Assembly: GCF_000002875.2 (NCBI RefSeq)
Contig: NC_009397.2
Coordinates: 436,501 to 500,500, forward strand
Length of the DNA stretch: 64,000 nucleotides
From: Leishmania infantum JPCM5
Taxonomy: Eukaryota; Euglenozoa; Kinetoplastea; Trypanosomatida; Trypanosomatidae
Direction of reading: 5' to 3'
The position numbers were made by a program, and so were the translations under genes. Under the pieces are notes generated by a model. That model did not search any database, was not told where the DNA came from, and saw nothing but the letters and a program-made list of their open reading frames with translations. Positions 29,131-41,100 of the stretch are shown here, piece by piece. Every line of letters starts with the position of its first letter. Position 1 is the stretch's first letter.

Positions 29131-30318
29131 TTGCTGTGCAAAATAGAGTGAGCTACAGCATCAAAGAAATCTTTGTGTATTGCATGCGCAGTGACAGCAG
29201 GGCCGGATGAGAAAGAAGGAAGACATGAGGAGGGAGAGATGAAGTTGATTATTTCCTTTTCCTAAAGGCCTCATAGGGTCATATTGTGGGCATCGTTTGA
29301 ATCGCTCTGGCAATCAGAAGCTTGCGGGAGCTGGTGGCGACATTTGCCCCAGCCCAACACCAGAGCTGACAACAGCTTTGCTTTTTTTCCATACGCCATT
29401 GCTGCTGGGGGGGGGCCTTCGGTTTCGTTTCCGGGGGGGGGGTCGTTTTGCGGTATTTCGGTGTGGGGGCGGCCGCCGTGCGTGGTGCCCAGCCAGGAGG
29501 GGCGGGCTTGGCCCCGCCTTTAGGGGTTCCTCGGCGGTGGCGAGGGCGGGAGGGGCAGCCAACAGAAAGGGGGGGCGGGGCACATGGAGAAGAAGCAGGA
29601 GGGCCGTGGGAAGGCCCCACGGGCAGAGCGGAAATGTTTCGTTTTTTTTTTTATCCCGGCTCGCCGAGCGGCGTCGCACTGCGCGGTGGGTGGCGACGAA
29701 TGGGTGTCTTTGTTTTTTTTTTCAACGTGTTCACTCTTCCACGAACCAACGGACGCATAAACAATCTTAGCTCACCCCCCTGGTGGTATGTGGCGCCGGG
29801 GCTGTATGAAGGAATCGGGCCAAGCAACACCGTTTGGCGTCGTTCGACCCAGCACAGGTCAGGCCCGTGGATCGCTCTTCGCATGAACGCATCGCGACGA
29901 AGAAAAATAGTGGGCTGATACCGCCAAGGAACCGGCGCGATCCGTAGAGAGCTGGTCGAGGCGTGGTCATGGCCGCACGCCTCCACGGCACCGCTCCGGC
30001 AGACACCTGCCCGCCGGCGCCAAGAGCCCGCAGCCGTAGCCGAGGGCGGACTCCGCGCAGAGCGTGGGTACTGGACCCGGATGCCACACGCGCTGAGGTG
30101 GCCGGCATCGTCGTGAAGGATGAAAAAAAATGCAAGGATCTGCAGCCATAGGTCGTGGTGGTGGTGGGTGGCGGAGCGATGCTGCAACAGAGGCGTCGAA
30201 CGACAACGCCGGCGCAGGGGTAGGGTGGAAGAAGGGCCGCTTGTCAAGGGGCCGAGGGGAGAAGACGGGCATTCGGGTGCATCATTGGGCGCTCCGCGGT
30301 GGCGCACGTTGGAACCAA
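29131..30318. other. 1.2-kb intergenic spacer with plus-strand G runs
   Basis: No convincing gene. Plus-strand G runs occur at 29407-29415, 29433-29442, 29465-29469 and 29569-29580, so a G-quadruplex could form on the non-template side of minus-strand transcription. A 218-residue minus-strand open frame at 29651-30307 lacks any recognisable feature and looks like composition. Confidence 0.55.
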
Positions 30319-31533
30319 CTAGAACTCGATGAACTTGCCCATGGGAATAATTTGGAACCTGCTCTCATCGATACTGGCGTCCTTTAAGGTCTTGCGCAGG
30401 ACCTGCGGCGGCTCATCGAGCGGCTCGTCGGCGAGCTCAAAGGTACCCCAGTGCACCGCCACGGCCTGCTGGATGTGCTGGTCCTGAAAGATCTGCACCG
30501 CGTGCTCTGGGTCGATGTGGGCGCGCGCCATGAACCACCGCGGTGAATACGCGCCGATCGGGAGCGCGGCCATATCCATCGGGCCGAAGTGAGCGTAGAT
30601 GCTCGTCGAGACATCCGGGTTGTACGCCGTGTCGCCAGCGAAGAAGTACTTCTTGTACCGGTTCCACGTCCGCTGTGCCTCGACCAGCACCTCGGAGCTA
30701 GACCCGATGCCGCTGGAGGAGATGAGGGTGGGCTTCTCGCACGTAGACGCGGGCTTCTGCTGATGCTGCTGCTGGCCTGGCTGCCAGCCGACACACCAGC
30801 CGCACCATAGCACCTCATTATCGTCGAAGGCGCTGTGCTTTCCCCAGTGCTGAGCCGGCGTGCAACCCACCCGGACCCCTTTCACCTCGCACGCCTCGTA
30901 CCAGTCAAGCGTGGTGATAGACGCGGCCGGCACACCCCACTCTCGGAGGAAGCGGTCCAGCTTCAGCGGCACCACGAACTGGGCATCGGGGAAGCGGACC
31001 GCAACGGCCTTGATGCTTTGCTTGTCCATGTGGTCATAGTGGTTGTGCGAGACCGTGACAATGTGGATCGGTGGGAGCTGCGCTGCCGTGGCGGCCGGCG
31101 GGAACCGGCGCGACGGCCCGGCAAACGACAGTGGCGAGGCACGCTGCGAGAAGATGGGGTCGAAGAGGACGTTGACGCCATTGGAGAGGCACAGCAGCTG
31201 ACTCGAGTGACCGATCCAGTACACCCGGTTCTTGGCTGGCTGCGCTTCGTCGTTACTCATACTCGCCCGCCACTGCGCCACTGACTCGGCCATGTTGCAC
31301 GGCGCGTACCAGATCTTGCCGAACGCGTCATAGCCTCCTTTCGGCTTTGGGACGCCGTTGCACGAGTGGGACAGCATCCATTGCATCACTTTCCCGGCCG
31401 ACGCGCTAGACGACGATGCAAGACCGAGGTTCTTGAAGTGCTTCCCGTCTCTGTTGCGGTTCGACCAGTACGAACCGATCGCCGCGCGCTTCGGGTATTC
31501 AAAGCCTGGCTTTGGCTGCACGGACTCCGGCAT
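30319..31533 (-). CDS. NAPE-PLD-like metallo-beta-lactamase-fold hydrolase
   Basis: 404 residues from the ATG at 31533, close to the 390-400 of animal NAPE-PLD. The metal-binding signature HNHYDHMD is at 163-170, preceded by YWIGHSS and NVLFDPIFSQRASP, both typical of the family. Further metal ligands are supplied by QHWGKH (His), FFAGDTAYNPD (Asp) and VAVHWGTFEL (His) in the expected order. These enzymes release N-acylethanolamines from N-acyl-phosphatidylethanolamine at membranes. The frame stays open 114 codons further upstream, but that part is Cys- and Arg-rich low-complexity sequence and the conserved start is at this ATG. Substrate in this organism is inferred from the family. Confidence 0.88.
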   Translation of the reverse strand: MPESVQPKPGFEYPKRAAIGSYWSNRNRDGKHFKNLGLASSSSASAGKVMQWMLSHSCNGVPKPKGGYDAFGKIWYAPCNMAESVAQWRASMSNDEAQPAKNRVYWIGHSSQLLCLSNGVNVLFDPIFSQRASPLSFAGPSRRFPPAATAAQLPPIHIVTVSHNHYDHMDKQSIKAVAVRFPDAQFVVPLKLDRFLREWGVPAASITTLDWYEACEVKGVRVGCTPAQHWGKHSAFDDNEVLWCGWCVGWQPGQQQHQQKPASTCEKPTLISSSGIGSSSEVLVEAQRTWNRYKKYFFAGDTAYNPDVSTSIYAHFGPMDMAALPIGAYSPRWFMARAHIDPEHAVQIFQDQHIQQAVAVHWGTFELADEPLDEPPQVLRKTLKDASIDESRFQIIPMGKFIEF

Positions 31534-31994
31534 TGGCAAGCGCACCCATATGTGTACGAGTCTTGACGTGGCCTGGTACCGGAGTGTGTATGTGCACACC
31601 AAGGCCGAGATGCGAGATGCAGGAAACTGAAAGGGGGTCGCGAAGAAAACGACTTCGCAATGGTGAGGGGAGTACGTTTTTCGTGTGCGCGTTTTGCAGT
31701 CTTCTGCCGGTGCAGCTGCACGAAGGAGACGAAGGGAAGCCGTCAGTGGTGCGCCCACGGAAGAGCCCGGTCGAGAGAAGCGTAGATGAGAGGGATAGAG
31801 AAGTGAAACCACACACGCACACGCGCACGCCCAACAACAAAGGCGACAACTACGCCAACGCCACGCTGCCGTCATCTGAAAGACGACGGCAATCGCGAAG
31901 ACGCGAGACAGCTGCCGGGCGTCTGTGTACGCATGTACTCGTTTCTTCTCACATGTTGTGCGTTTTGCGCTGTTTTCTTCCTCTTTGTCGCCGC
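31534..31994. other. 0.46-kb intergenic spacer
   Basis: Short gap between the NAPE-PLD-like start and the stop of the WD40 gene. It contains a polypyrimidine tract followed by AG on the minus strand near 31627, a possible splice acceptor. Nothing else seen. Confidence 0.45.
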
Positions 31995-34337
31995 TTACTT
32001 GGCTGGCAGCTCGTGGTAGACGTCTTCGGCCATGGAGGCGGGCAGCCGCACCGTCTTGTGGCCATTGTACACGTAGTCGCGCGGCGGCTCGCAGCCGGCC
32101 ACCTCCGTGAGGCTGTACGTCTGAATGACGGACTCGAAGGCGCCAACGAGGAAGAGAGCACCGAAGGCGGGGTAGGCGGCGGCGCAGGAGATTCCACCAA
32201 CAACGTCGCCATCCTCACCGTCGTCCGCCGACACCTCGTCGCTGTTGCTACCTGCTATCGCAACGTTGGCTGTTTTGGGCTTGTGCATGCTCTTGAAGGC
32301 GTCGGCGAGCTGCTGCTGCTGCTGCTGCACCCTGCTGCCTTCAGAGGGGTACGGCGCCAGGGCGAAGCGACGCGCACACCGCAGCAGTGCCTCCGGCTCG
32401 TCGTACACGTGCCACTCTTTCACGAGGCCGTCATCGTAGGAGCATGTGACGAATACGTCTGGGGTGCGCAGCACGCAAATGTGGCGCCCGAGGCCGCGAA
32501 GCTCCTGCCGTGTGCTCGTCACAAGCTGCGGCACGTAGGTCTCGGCGACAGCTGTGCAGGCGTCTTTGTCCGGGCGGCACGTCCACACGCACACCCTGCC
32601 ATCGGCACAGCTGGTCACGAGGCGACGGTTCCCGGCAAGCACACGAAGCGCAAAACACGCTGTCCCTGGCGTTCGGAGGAAGGCGAGCGGGTACACGACC
32701 GGCACAACGCAGCTGAGCGGCACCCGCAGGTCATTCCTGAGCTCACCGCCTTCGAAGGAAACTGGCACGACCGTGTCCGTTAATCGGTCGCCCACTGTGG
32801 CGCCGCCGCCGGAAACCGCCGCCGTGCTCAGCTTGACAGTGTTCCACACCACGCCGACCGCCGCCCCGCCTGTGACCATACGACCGTGCTTGGGCTTCCA
32901 CCTGCTCACCTGGCCGGCGCTGCTGCCACCGCGCTCCATCGCGCGCGCCATCTCCGACTGCACAATCGATGCAGGCAGCACCCACACGTGATGGTTGGCG
33001 AGCCGCGAAGCGCGGTACTCCACAATCTTCTCAGAATTGGCACTAGAGGCTGTAGGAAGCATGCTGCCTGCGTCGGAGTCATGCCGCAGCGACGCCTCGT
33101 AGCGCAACAACGCGCAGGGAAGCGGCGCTTGGTGCTCCTCGTCCCAGCAGAGCGGGTGGTGCGCGGCGAGCGCGTCGGCTGACGGTGACTCCGGACCGCG
33201 CCACGGCAATGCGTTGATGGCCCACACATACACACCGCCCTCTGTCCCGGCAAACACCCGGCCTGCCAGCTCATCTACTTCTAAACAGTGCACGACGCGG
33301 CCGGCATCTCGGGACGGCACCTTCTTCGAGTTGTCCTCGCGCGCAAACGGGCTGAGAGGGGACAGCATGCCCGTCATGTTCGCACTGCACATGAGCACGT
33401 GCTGCAGCGTATAGGAGCGGGCGACCACGTCGACACGCCACAGCCGCACGAGACCGGTGTCGTCGCCAGTGAAGACATACACAGCTGTGGGCTCGGCGGC
33501 GTGGACGGCATTGCGCCAGTGCTGCAGCGCGCCTTGCAGTGACGTGTCGCTCTCTTCCCCAGCCTTGCTACGACTCGGCGTTGCGGTGAAGGCGGAACCT
33601 TCCCATAATCTGGTGCTCCGCACCGCGGACGGGTGCGGCAGACACGTAATGCCAACCGGTACAGGATGAAACACGCTCACTGCAACACTCGTGTCCCCAG
33701 AAGATGCCGCGGAGGCGAAGAGTGTACCTAGGTGGTCCACGACTGTCACCGGCTCCTCGCGGGCGTGGCGGTGCAGAAGTCGACGGCCGACGCAGTTGAG
33801 CGGTGCGCGACCGCCCTCTGCGATGGCGCGTGCGGCCAAAGCATCGCCGCGCGCCGCCGCCTGCGCCAGCTCCGTCTCGCGTTTCCAGAGATGGGCTAGC
33901 TCGGGCAGCGTGGTCTCGCCGCACTCCGCAACGAGGGCTTCGAGGAGGTGTGGAGGCAGTAATGGCATGAGAAAGGCGTGCCCGTTGTCTGTGCCAAAGA
34001 AGAAGTACTCCACCTGCGTACACGCACCGAGAACAGCGGCGTTGTGCAGCGCTGCCGCCAGCCGCGAAGCCCGCAGCTCATCTGACACGCTGCCGTCTCC
34101 AGCCCACTCAGGCGGTAGTGCCCACGACAGCAGCGCTGCCGCTTCCTCAGCGCCGAGGGCGGGGACAAGAGTGTAGCCAAGACCGGAAACGAAGTTGAAG
34201 GCGCTGTCCTCCAATGTTAAGGCTGCTGCTCGTGCCTTATCATTGCATTGCTCATCGTAGAGCGGGGTGCGTAGCGCCGCCGTGTGCGGAGTGGCCGGCA
34301 CCGCCACAGTCGGGAATATACGCCGCCGAGCCCACAT
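31995..34337 (-). CDS. WD40-repeat protein of unknown role
   Basis: 780 residues from the ATG at 34337. Several blades of a beta-propeller can be read: VYVFTGDDTGLVRLWRV (about 287-303), VFAGTEGGVYVWAI (about 361-374), RLVTSCADGRVCVWTC, and FVTCSYDDGLVKEWHVY later on, with a final blade before the C-terminus. The repeats are spread out by long insertions, including a Gln run near residue 700. WD40 propellers serve as protein-binding platforms, so a scaffold role is likely, but I cannot name a complex. The frame extends 50 codons upstream without extra conserved sequence. It lies beside the NAPE-PLD-like gene with no evident functional link. Confidence 0.8.
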   Translation of the reverse strand: MWARRRIFPTVAVPATPHTAALRTPLYDEQCNDKARAAALTLEDSAFNFVSGLGYTLVPALGAEEAAALLSWALPPEWAGDGSVSDELRASRLAAALHNAAVLGACTQVEYFFFGTDNGHAFLMPLLPPHLLEALVAECGETTLPELAHLWKRETELAQAAARGDALAARAIAEGGRAPLNCVGRRLLHRHAREEPVTVVDHLGTLFASAASSGDTSVAVSVFHPVPVGITCLPHPSAVRSTRLWEGSAFTATPSRSKAGEESDTSLQGALQHWRNAVHAAEPTAVYVFTGDDTGLVRLWRVDVVARSYTLQHVLMCSANMTGMLSPLSPFAREDNSKKVPSRDAGRVVHCLEVDELAGRVFAGTEGGVYVWAINALPWRGPESPSADALAAHHPLCWDEEHQAPLPCALLRYEASLRHDSDAGSMLPTASSANSEKIVEYRASRLANHHVWVLPASIVQSEMARAMERGGSSAGQVSRWKPKHGRMVTGGAAVGVVWNTVKLSTAAVSGGGATVGDRLTDTVVPVSFEGGELRNDLRVPLSCVVPVVYPLAFLRTPGTACFALRVLAGNRRLVTSCADGRVCVWTCRPDKDACTAVAETYVPQLVTSTRQELRGLGRHICVLRTPDVFVTCSYDDGLVKEWHVYDEPEALLRCARRFALAPYPSEGSRVQQQQQQLADAFKSMHKPKTANVAIAGSNSDEVSADDGEDGDVVGGISCAAAYPAFGALFLVGAFESVIQTYSLTEVAGCEPPRDYVYNGHKTVRLPASMAEDVYHELPAK

Positions 34338-37300
34338 GCGGTTGATAATGGAGGTAGGGGTGGGGGAGAAGGTGTACAAGAAACCTCGATATGCGCCGCG
34401 ACAGTCGGAGAGGAGGGAGGCTGCCACGTGCAGGGAGAAAGAGAAATGCTCTGGTCTTACCCTGATCGTGTGTGCGTGTGTCTCCACATAAGCGGACGAT
34501 GTTCTGCCCGTCTCTTGTGTACCACGATTAGCGTTGACGTTCGTGTGCGCGTCGCAGGAGCCGACGCGTTACGCCGGAGGGAGACAGGTGGGAGGTTTTT
34601 GTTTAGACCGTCGTGAGGGAGTGGAGGGAGGAGGAAGAGAAGGAACGGATGAAGCGGCGGTCGCATCGCCCGCATGTCGTTCGTTTTGTTTTCTTCTTCC
34701 CACAGTTGCGCGTTTTCCGCGAGGGAAGAAGCAAAAAAAAAAAAGAGGTGGGCGCCGAAAGGCAACTGCCCATCATATCCCCGTGGACACGCGCCTTGCA
34801 TTGACCGCATACGCACCCGGAACGAATGCAAGCCGCTGCCAACCACATACACGTGCACCCTCGAGAAAGAGGGCTTGCGTGTGTGTGTGTGTGCGTGTGT
34901 CTCCTTCACCTCACAAAAACCGAACCACAGAGCGAATTCAATTCTTCCATTTCTAACACAGCTATGGTCCAGCGGCGGCTATGCAGTGCTGTCATGGCGC
35001 GCATTCCGATGGCGGTGCTGTGCGCCACAAGCTGCTGTCCCCCCCCCTCCCCACTCCAGAAAAAAAAATGTTTGTTTTTGGTGAACTCCGTTTTTTTTTC
35101 CACTTCAGCGCTTACTCTCTTGGCCGCTTAAATGGTGCTGTTCAGAGGGAGGAGACAGAGACAGGAGCAGGGCGAGAGAGTGCACACACGCGCACACAAG
35201 TGCCCTTACGGGGGGAGGGAGGAGATCCAGTCGGTGTTAGGAGAGAGAAGAAGCACAAAACACATAGGGGCACCATCAACGAGACAAGCAAAGCAGATAC
35301 ACACACATACACACACAGAAAGAGAGAGAGGAGCACAGAGGTGGTTCGCCCAGCGGCGGGTCGGGGGGGGTGACGGTGGGGTGTGGGGGGAAGAGTCGCC
35401 GCTTGCCCACCGTCGCCCCGCCCCCTCCCCCTCTCCTTCACCTTTTTCTTTGCCGCAAGTTGGCCTTTCCACTATCAGCACCTTCATGACGGTCGGCAAA
35501 CAGAGAGAGAGAGAGAGGACAGGCGATTCACCGGTGACATGCCTTCGTAGCTCTTGGAACCTCTCCACAGAGCCCCTCCCCCTTACCTTACCCTGTAGCG
35601 ATAGACAGAGACCTTCGTGACGAGCAATGTGGTTTATAGAGACAGGGGAAGAGGAGGGTGAGTGGTGCTGATCAGAACCGGAGAAGAGGAAGCACACAGC
35701 TCCTCTTCCCCATTCCCTTGACACACACACACGCACGCACATAGACATAGGAAGATATGCACACGCACAAAGAAAAAAGAAGTAGCACAGGAGTGAGAGA
35801 GAGACAAGACACGGAGGAACAAGAACCCTCCCGACAGAGAGAGAGGTGCACCCGAAGAACGCCGAGCGGCGTCGCAACAACACAGCAAACGCTCTCACCT
35901 GTTTTCCAATCTCCTTTTTATTTGAAGAATGAGGCGAAGGAGGGGGAGAGGAGGAGGAGGAGGAGGAGGAGGAGGAGGAGGGAGGTGAGGTGTGCGCACG
36001 CGTGTAAAACGATAAGCAGCACTTTCGGTGGTAGTAGAAATTGCATTACTATCCTCGTCATCCGATAGCGGCACCCTTTCCCTCCTCTCGGCACGGCACG
36101 CCGGTCAGCACGGGGAGAGTCCTGCCGTTAAACCCACAGCAACGGGTATACACACACGCGCACACTTACATGGGCCACCTCCCTCCCTCCCTCCCCCCAA
36201 CAAAGACAAAAAAGGAAGTGCAACGGCGGGTCGGTGGGGGTTGATGAGGCCGAGGAGAGCACCACCACAGCCATCCACCACAAGAAGAGAGAGGGGGGGG
36301 GCATATTGTGCGAAGAGAACGACGACACAAAACGATAGATGGACGACAGCGAACACAGACAGAAAAGGGAAATCCCTCGAAACGAAAACGGTCACTAGAC
36401 ACCACGCGAAGGCTGAGACGATATATGAGGAGGGAGAGGGCAGCGGCCGTAACGGAGCCAAAAGTCCCATACACAGACACACACACACGGAACGAGCGAT
36501 CGTTTTATTTTTTTTTTCTTTTTATTCGCGCGCGCGCATGTGTGTATGTGGATGGAGACGGCGAGGGAGAGGGTAGAAATGGTAATAACAAGAGGCATTC
36601 ACCTAGAGAACACTAAATACCCCTGCCCCCCTGCTTCCCCCCAAAAAGTCAAAGAACTGTCGTTGGCAAGATGACCAACACGAGAGCGAACAGTACAAAG
36701 AGAGGCGAGAGGGAGAACGAAGAGACGTCGTGGAGAACCCGCCCATGTCAAAGACAGTCACACAGACATACACGCACACGTGAAGGAAGAATACACACAC
36801 ACACACAGGGAGAGAGAGAGCGAAAAAGGCTCGAATGAAGAACGCCATCAGCATCGGCTACACAACGATAAACGACTGACGCCGCCGGCGAGCACGAGTG
36901 GCCGAGAGGGAGAGGGAGGGAGGGAAAGAGATACCCCCCCACTAAAAGGACGAGGAGAGAGGGCTGTGCGAATCCACATGAGACAAGGATGATGAGACAA
37001 CACAAGGCGAGAATCACATAGGCGGCCGGCCATCCCTAAAGGAGAGAGAGAAACGGGAGAAGGGGAGAGAGGGTCGATAGAGGCACACACACACATATAT
37101 ATATATATAGACACGGCAAGAAAAAAGGGGAGAAGAGCGACCACAGCAAAAACGAAAAGGAAGAACGATAGAGGGAGAGAGAGAGAGCAAGAGCAGGATG
37201 ACGAGGGAGAAGGGAGGGGTAGCGTGAGGGAGGAGGAAGGCGTCGATATGGGAGAGGTGCGCTACCGCAGACACGCATTGATACCCCTTACAGTTGCAGA

Positions 37301-38106
37301 GAGAGAAAATGCGCGTGCGTCTCTATGCGCTAAACACGAACACACAACACAGGTAGAGCGCGCGCGAGATAGGGAGGGAGGGCGGGAGAGGGATGACGAA
37401 CCAACACGCAAAGAGAATAACCGCAACCAAGAAGGAGCCAAAACACCACTGGCACACGTAGAAGGGAGAGGGGGTGGGTGGGGGAAGGAGACAGACGTGG
37501 AGAAGGGTGACGGGGAAGAGGTCGATCACAAAGAAACAGCCAAAAAAAAATATAAGATATATGCACATATAATATCTGTGGATGTATAACGATAACATAA
37601 TAACCAAGGCAACGCATGAAGGAGATGTATGTGCGTGTGTGTCACCCGTAGGTAGATATATATCTACATACATATATGTATATACGTCCGCGTTCACCAG
37701 CCAAGTAAGGCAATATAACATAACGGCAGGTAGGGCCCCAACGTGAAAGAGGTAGCATCGACCGCAAAATCCACACGCCTGCTTGCCCAGAGGTTTTCCC
37801 CACCAGCCTGTGTACATAGCCACGTACACAGGGGACACAAGCATGCATTTTTTTTTGTTCTTTTCTCACTGTCTTCGCTTCCCCGATGTTTCGTCCGGGC
37901 AAGGTAGGTGGCCAGAGAGAGAGAGAGAAAGACACGGCCGCCGTTGGTAAACGGACAGTATTTGTGTGCGCGTGTGTGCGCGCGCATGGGCGGAGTTGTC
38001 TGTCAGCGACCCAATCAAGATATTAGCATGTGCTCAGAACTGCGAAGAGGGAAGGCTCTGCTACGTCACCGCACCGGTGCCACGTCGTGACGCGTGAAAT
38101 ACGCCA
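34338..38106. other. 3.8-kb gene-free spacer, purine-rich on plus strand
   Basis: No gene seen on either strand. The right two thirds are strongly biased: the plus strand is rich in GA and CA runs, the minus strand correspondingly pyrimidine-rich. It includes a GGA triplet run (35949-35980), an AT run at about 37096-37109 and a palindromic TA-rich patch near 37655-37685. It would hold the 5' end of the WD40 transcript and the long 3' flank of the broken gene. Confidence 0.55.
35949..35980. repeat. GGA triplet repeat
   Basis: Tandem GGA triplets, about ten copies, in a purine-only stretch within a gene-free spacer. Confidence 0.9.
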
Positions 38107-41100
38107 TCACTGCTTCTGCGGGTGTCGCCGCTGCTGCGTTGTTGGCGCGCCGGTGCCCAATGTTTTTATGTTCGACGGCACCGCTCTTGGGCCAGCCCTG
38201 CCAACCTCCGCCTTTTCCCAGGCCTCTCTTGCAGGCTTTGTGGGACGACCATCATACGGGTACAGCGACAGCGCGGCAGCTGTCTTGCCGGTGTCGTTGT
38301 TCAGCAATGACGCCCCCGACAGGCTCGCCCCCTGTGCAACGGTGCCGCTCATCGCGCCGGTACCGCGTACCGCGCTCGCTTGGGCGTAACCGACGTTGTT
38401 GCTGTTGCTGCCCTCGCTCGGGTTTCGGAGCTGCGGCGGCACATGTGAAAGCACCTGGGATTGCTGCTGCTGCGGATGGCGCATGTCGCCGTATTTACTC
38501 GGCTGGTTCGCCGAAGGAATGGAGGAGCGACGCCGGCTTGGCGAGGAGATGTGCGGCAAGTAGTTGTCTCTGCCGTTCATCGGCTGCAACTCGTCCGCGG
38601 CGCTGCTGCTCATAGTGGGGTGCCGCTGCTGGCGTTGCCGCGTAATGGGTGACTCCTATAAGCTGGGTGCCCGGCCGTGAGACGGTTGATGGTGCGTTGC
38701 GGCACCTCCGTCCATCGCACCGGCGCTGCGAGACTCGCTCGCGCCTTCCCATGAGGACGAGGTAGCCGCCGCGGAGCCCGTCGTGCGGCGCTCAGGTTGC
38801 GAGACGTACATGTCGGTGCACCCCATGGCGTAATTTTTCGTGGAAGGGTAATACAGGTAGCCGCTATACACGACTCTTGTCGTCGTTGCGCTGGCGCCAA
38901 TGCCACCACCACCGCAGCGGACGCGGACCGGCGCATTGGGCCCTGCATCCAGTAACGTGGGCGCCAACGCTCCAGGGCCGCCGCAGATGTCGATCGAATT
39001 GTCGACGTTGTACACGTGCGTCATGTCCGCACCTCCTCCACTGCTGGCGCTTCGGAAGCTGCCGCTCTCGTTCACCTCGACACTGTTCATACCGCCACTC
39101 ACGTTGCTGTTCAAGAGGATTGACTTGTTGCTGGGTCCGCTGCGACCATTGCCGGTGCAACTGTTAAAGTTGCTGTTGCCGCCGCTGCTGCTACCCCTTC
39201 GGTTATTCACGGCGTAGCCAGTCCGCTGGTTCGGCGTGCGCGAGACCACCGGGGCCGCCATGTGCGGTGGCTGTGCGACCATCATACCGCCCACCGTCAT
39301 GACCGACGCGCTCCCTCCATGCTGCTCGGCGTGCCGGGGATGCGATCCGTATATGGCACCGCCGTGAATCCGCATTGCCTCGTCGTCGTCACTGCCGTAA
39401 GGGGAGGTGCTAGGTGCCGCTGTGGTGGACTCTGCACCTGCACGAGAGCCGTTGTAGTAGTCCCCCCGGCGCGCCGCGCGCTGGTGTTGTGTCGTAGTAA
39501 ACGCTGGAGGAGCGGCCCAACTGCTGTTGCTGCTGCTGGACAACTGGCGTGGAGGGTGTCGCCGTCGGCGCCGGCGAGATTCCTCTGTTGTTGAAGTCGG
39601 GAGCAGCCGCAGGTCCGCAGCTCTGATAGCGCGTTTCGTAATGCGGAGGCGTATGGTCCACACCACTACCGCTGGCCAGAAACGGGGCGTCGTGCGGTTC
39701 CTCAAGACAGAACTGCTGCTGCTGCTCGTTGGGTTCGTGCGGCACGCCGTTGCGGTCCGAGACAAGGTGCGTTTGATCGCCAAGCTGGATCGTGTCCACA
39801 GAGAAGAAGCCCGGCAGCACATCCTGCGCCACGCGCTTACGTGGCCCGCTCCAGTTGTGAGCCGCTGCATCTGCACTGCCGCCTCGCCCACCGTACGAAC
39901 TTTGCGTGTGATATGACTGTTGCGGTGGCTGCTGCCGCTGATGATCGTACTGCTGTTGTGGCTGGGGTGCGTGCACATGCAGATGATGTGGTTGGGATGC
40001 GTACGAGTACGGCACCGGCGGTGGTGGATACTGCTGCTGCTGGGTATGCGGGTGATGCTGCGGCGGCCCGGCGTATGCCTGGTACGCGTACAGGCCGTGC
40101 GGCTCGAACGCTGGTGAGTATGGGTATCGATGATGCTGCTCTTGTTGTTGAGAGTTGACATGCTGCTGCAGATAATCGTATGCCTCGCGCTGGTGCTGCT
40201 GCTCTGGGCGAAGGTGCGGGTACCCCGACTGATACGCGTGCTCGCGCTGCTCATGGTCGTACTGCTGTTGTGGCTCAAACGGCTGGCAGTGTCCTGTTAC
40301 CTCGTGTACCGGATGGGGATGAGGCTGCTGCTGTTGCCGCTGCTCGTACGACGGCGCATAGCTGTCGGCACGCTGCACCTGATATCGTTGTACGTTGTGC
40401 TGCTGGAACGAGTAGTCATGCTGGGGGTCGTACGGCTGCTCGGACGGCGTCTGCTCGGACCCGTACTGCCGGTCAGCGGCTTCACTAGATACGTCTGCTG
40501 CATTGTCGCCAACCGCACAAGACGACGTCGATGTTGGTGCAGGCGCTTCCTCGTGGGCATACCGTGCAGTCTGCTGCGCCGCGCAGCCGCCGTAGGGGCC
40601 CTGGGGGTCGTAGAGGAAGTGCTCCCATGTGGACGACGACGGCAGCTTAGCTGAGCCGCCAGTGGCGGCCCAGACCACGATGCCGTCATGAGTACCTCGC
40701 GACACATCCGCCATGCTCGACTTTACGCTCATCGTGTCCGAGTTCGCGACGGCGCAGTACAAAAACGAGGCGCCACTGCTCGCGGTGTTGCCGCCACCAC
40801 CACCGCCGGCGCTGCCATTCGCGAGCGCCGAGGTGCTCCACATTCGCATGTGCACGATGCTCGGCCCGGTCGGGGCCGTCGTTGCGGAGGGGGAGCGGTG
40901 ACTCGTGAAGCTTGTCGTGCGCGGCACACCGCTCATCAACGGCGTCGCTACAATAGCAGAGGTGTTGTACGGATCGTGCGTCCCGAAGCGTAGCGACGGA
41001 CTTGGCGACTGCGAGTCGCATCGACTGAGTGCTGCGCCGCCGCGGTTGGCGGGCGACGTGGTCCCGCCCGCCCGGCCGCCGGCCACGCTGACAGCCACAG

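Noticed and set aside
29651..30307. 218-codon minus-strand open frame
   Set aside because: Arg-, Pro- and Ser-rich with no recognisable feature, in a G-run spacer. It is more likely to be 3' untranslated sequence of the NAPE-PLD-like gene.
39600..40278. Upstream half of the 540-codon frame ending at 38656
   Set aside because: Here it overlaps the Gln/His/Tyr-rich part of the broken gene in another frame and reads as a Ser/Thr/Arg shadow. Only the part after the G6 run is taken as coding.
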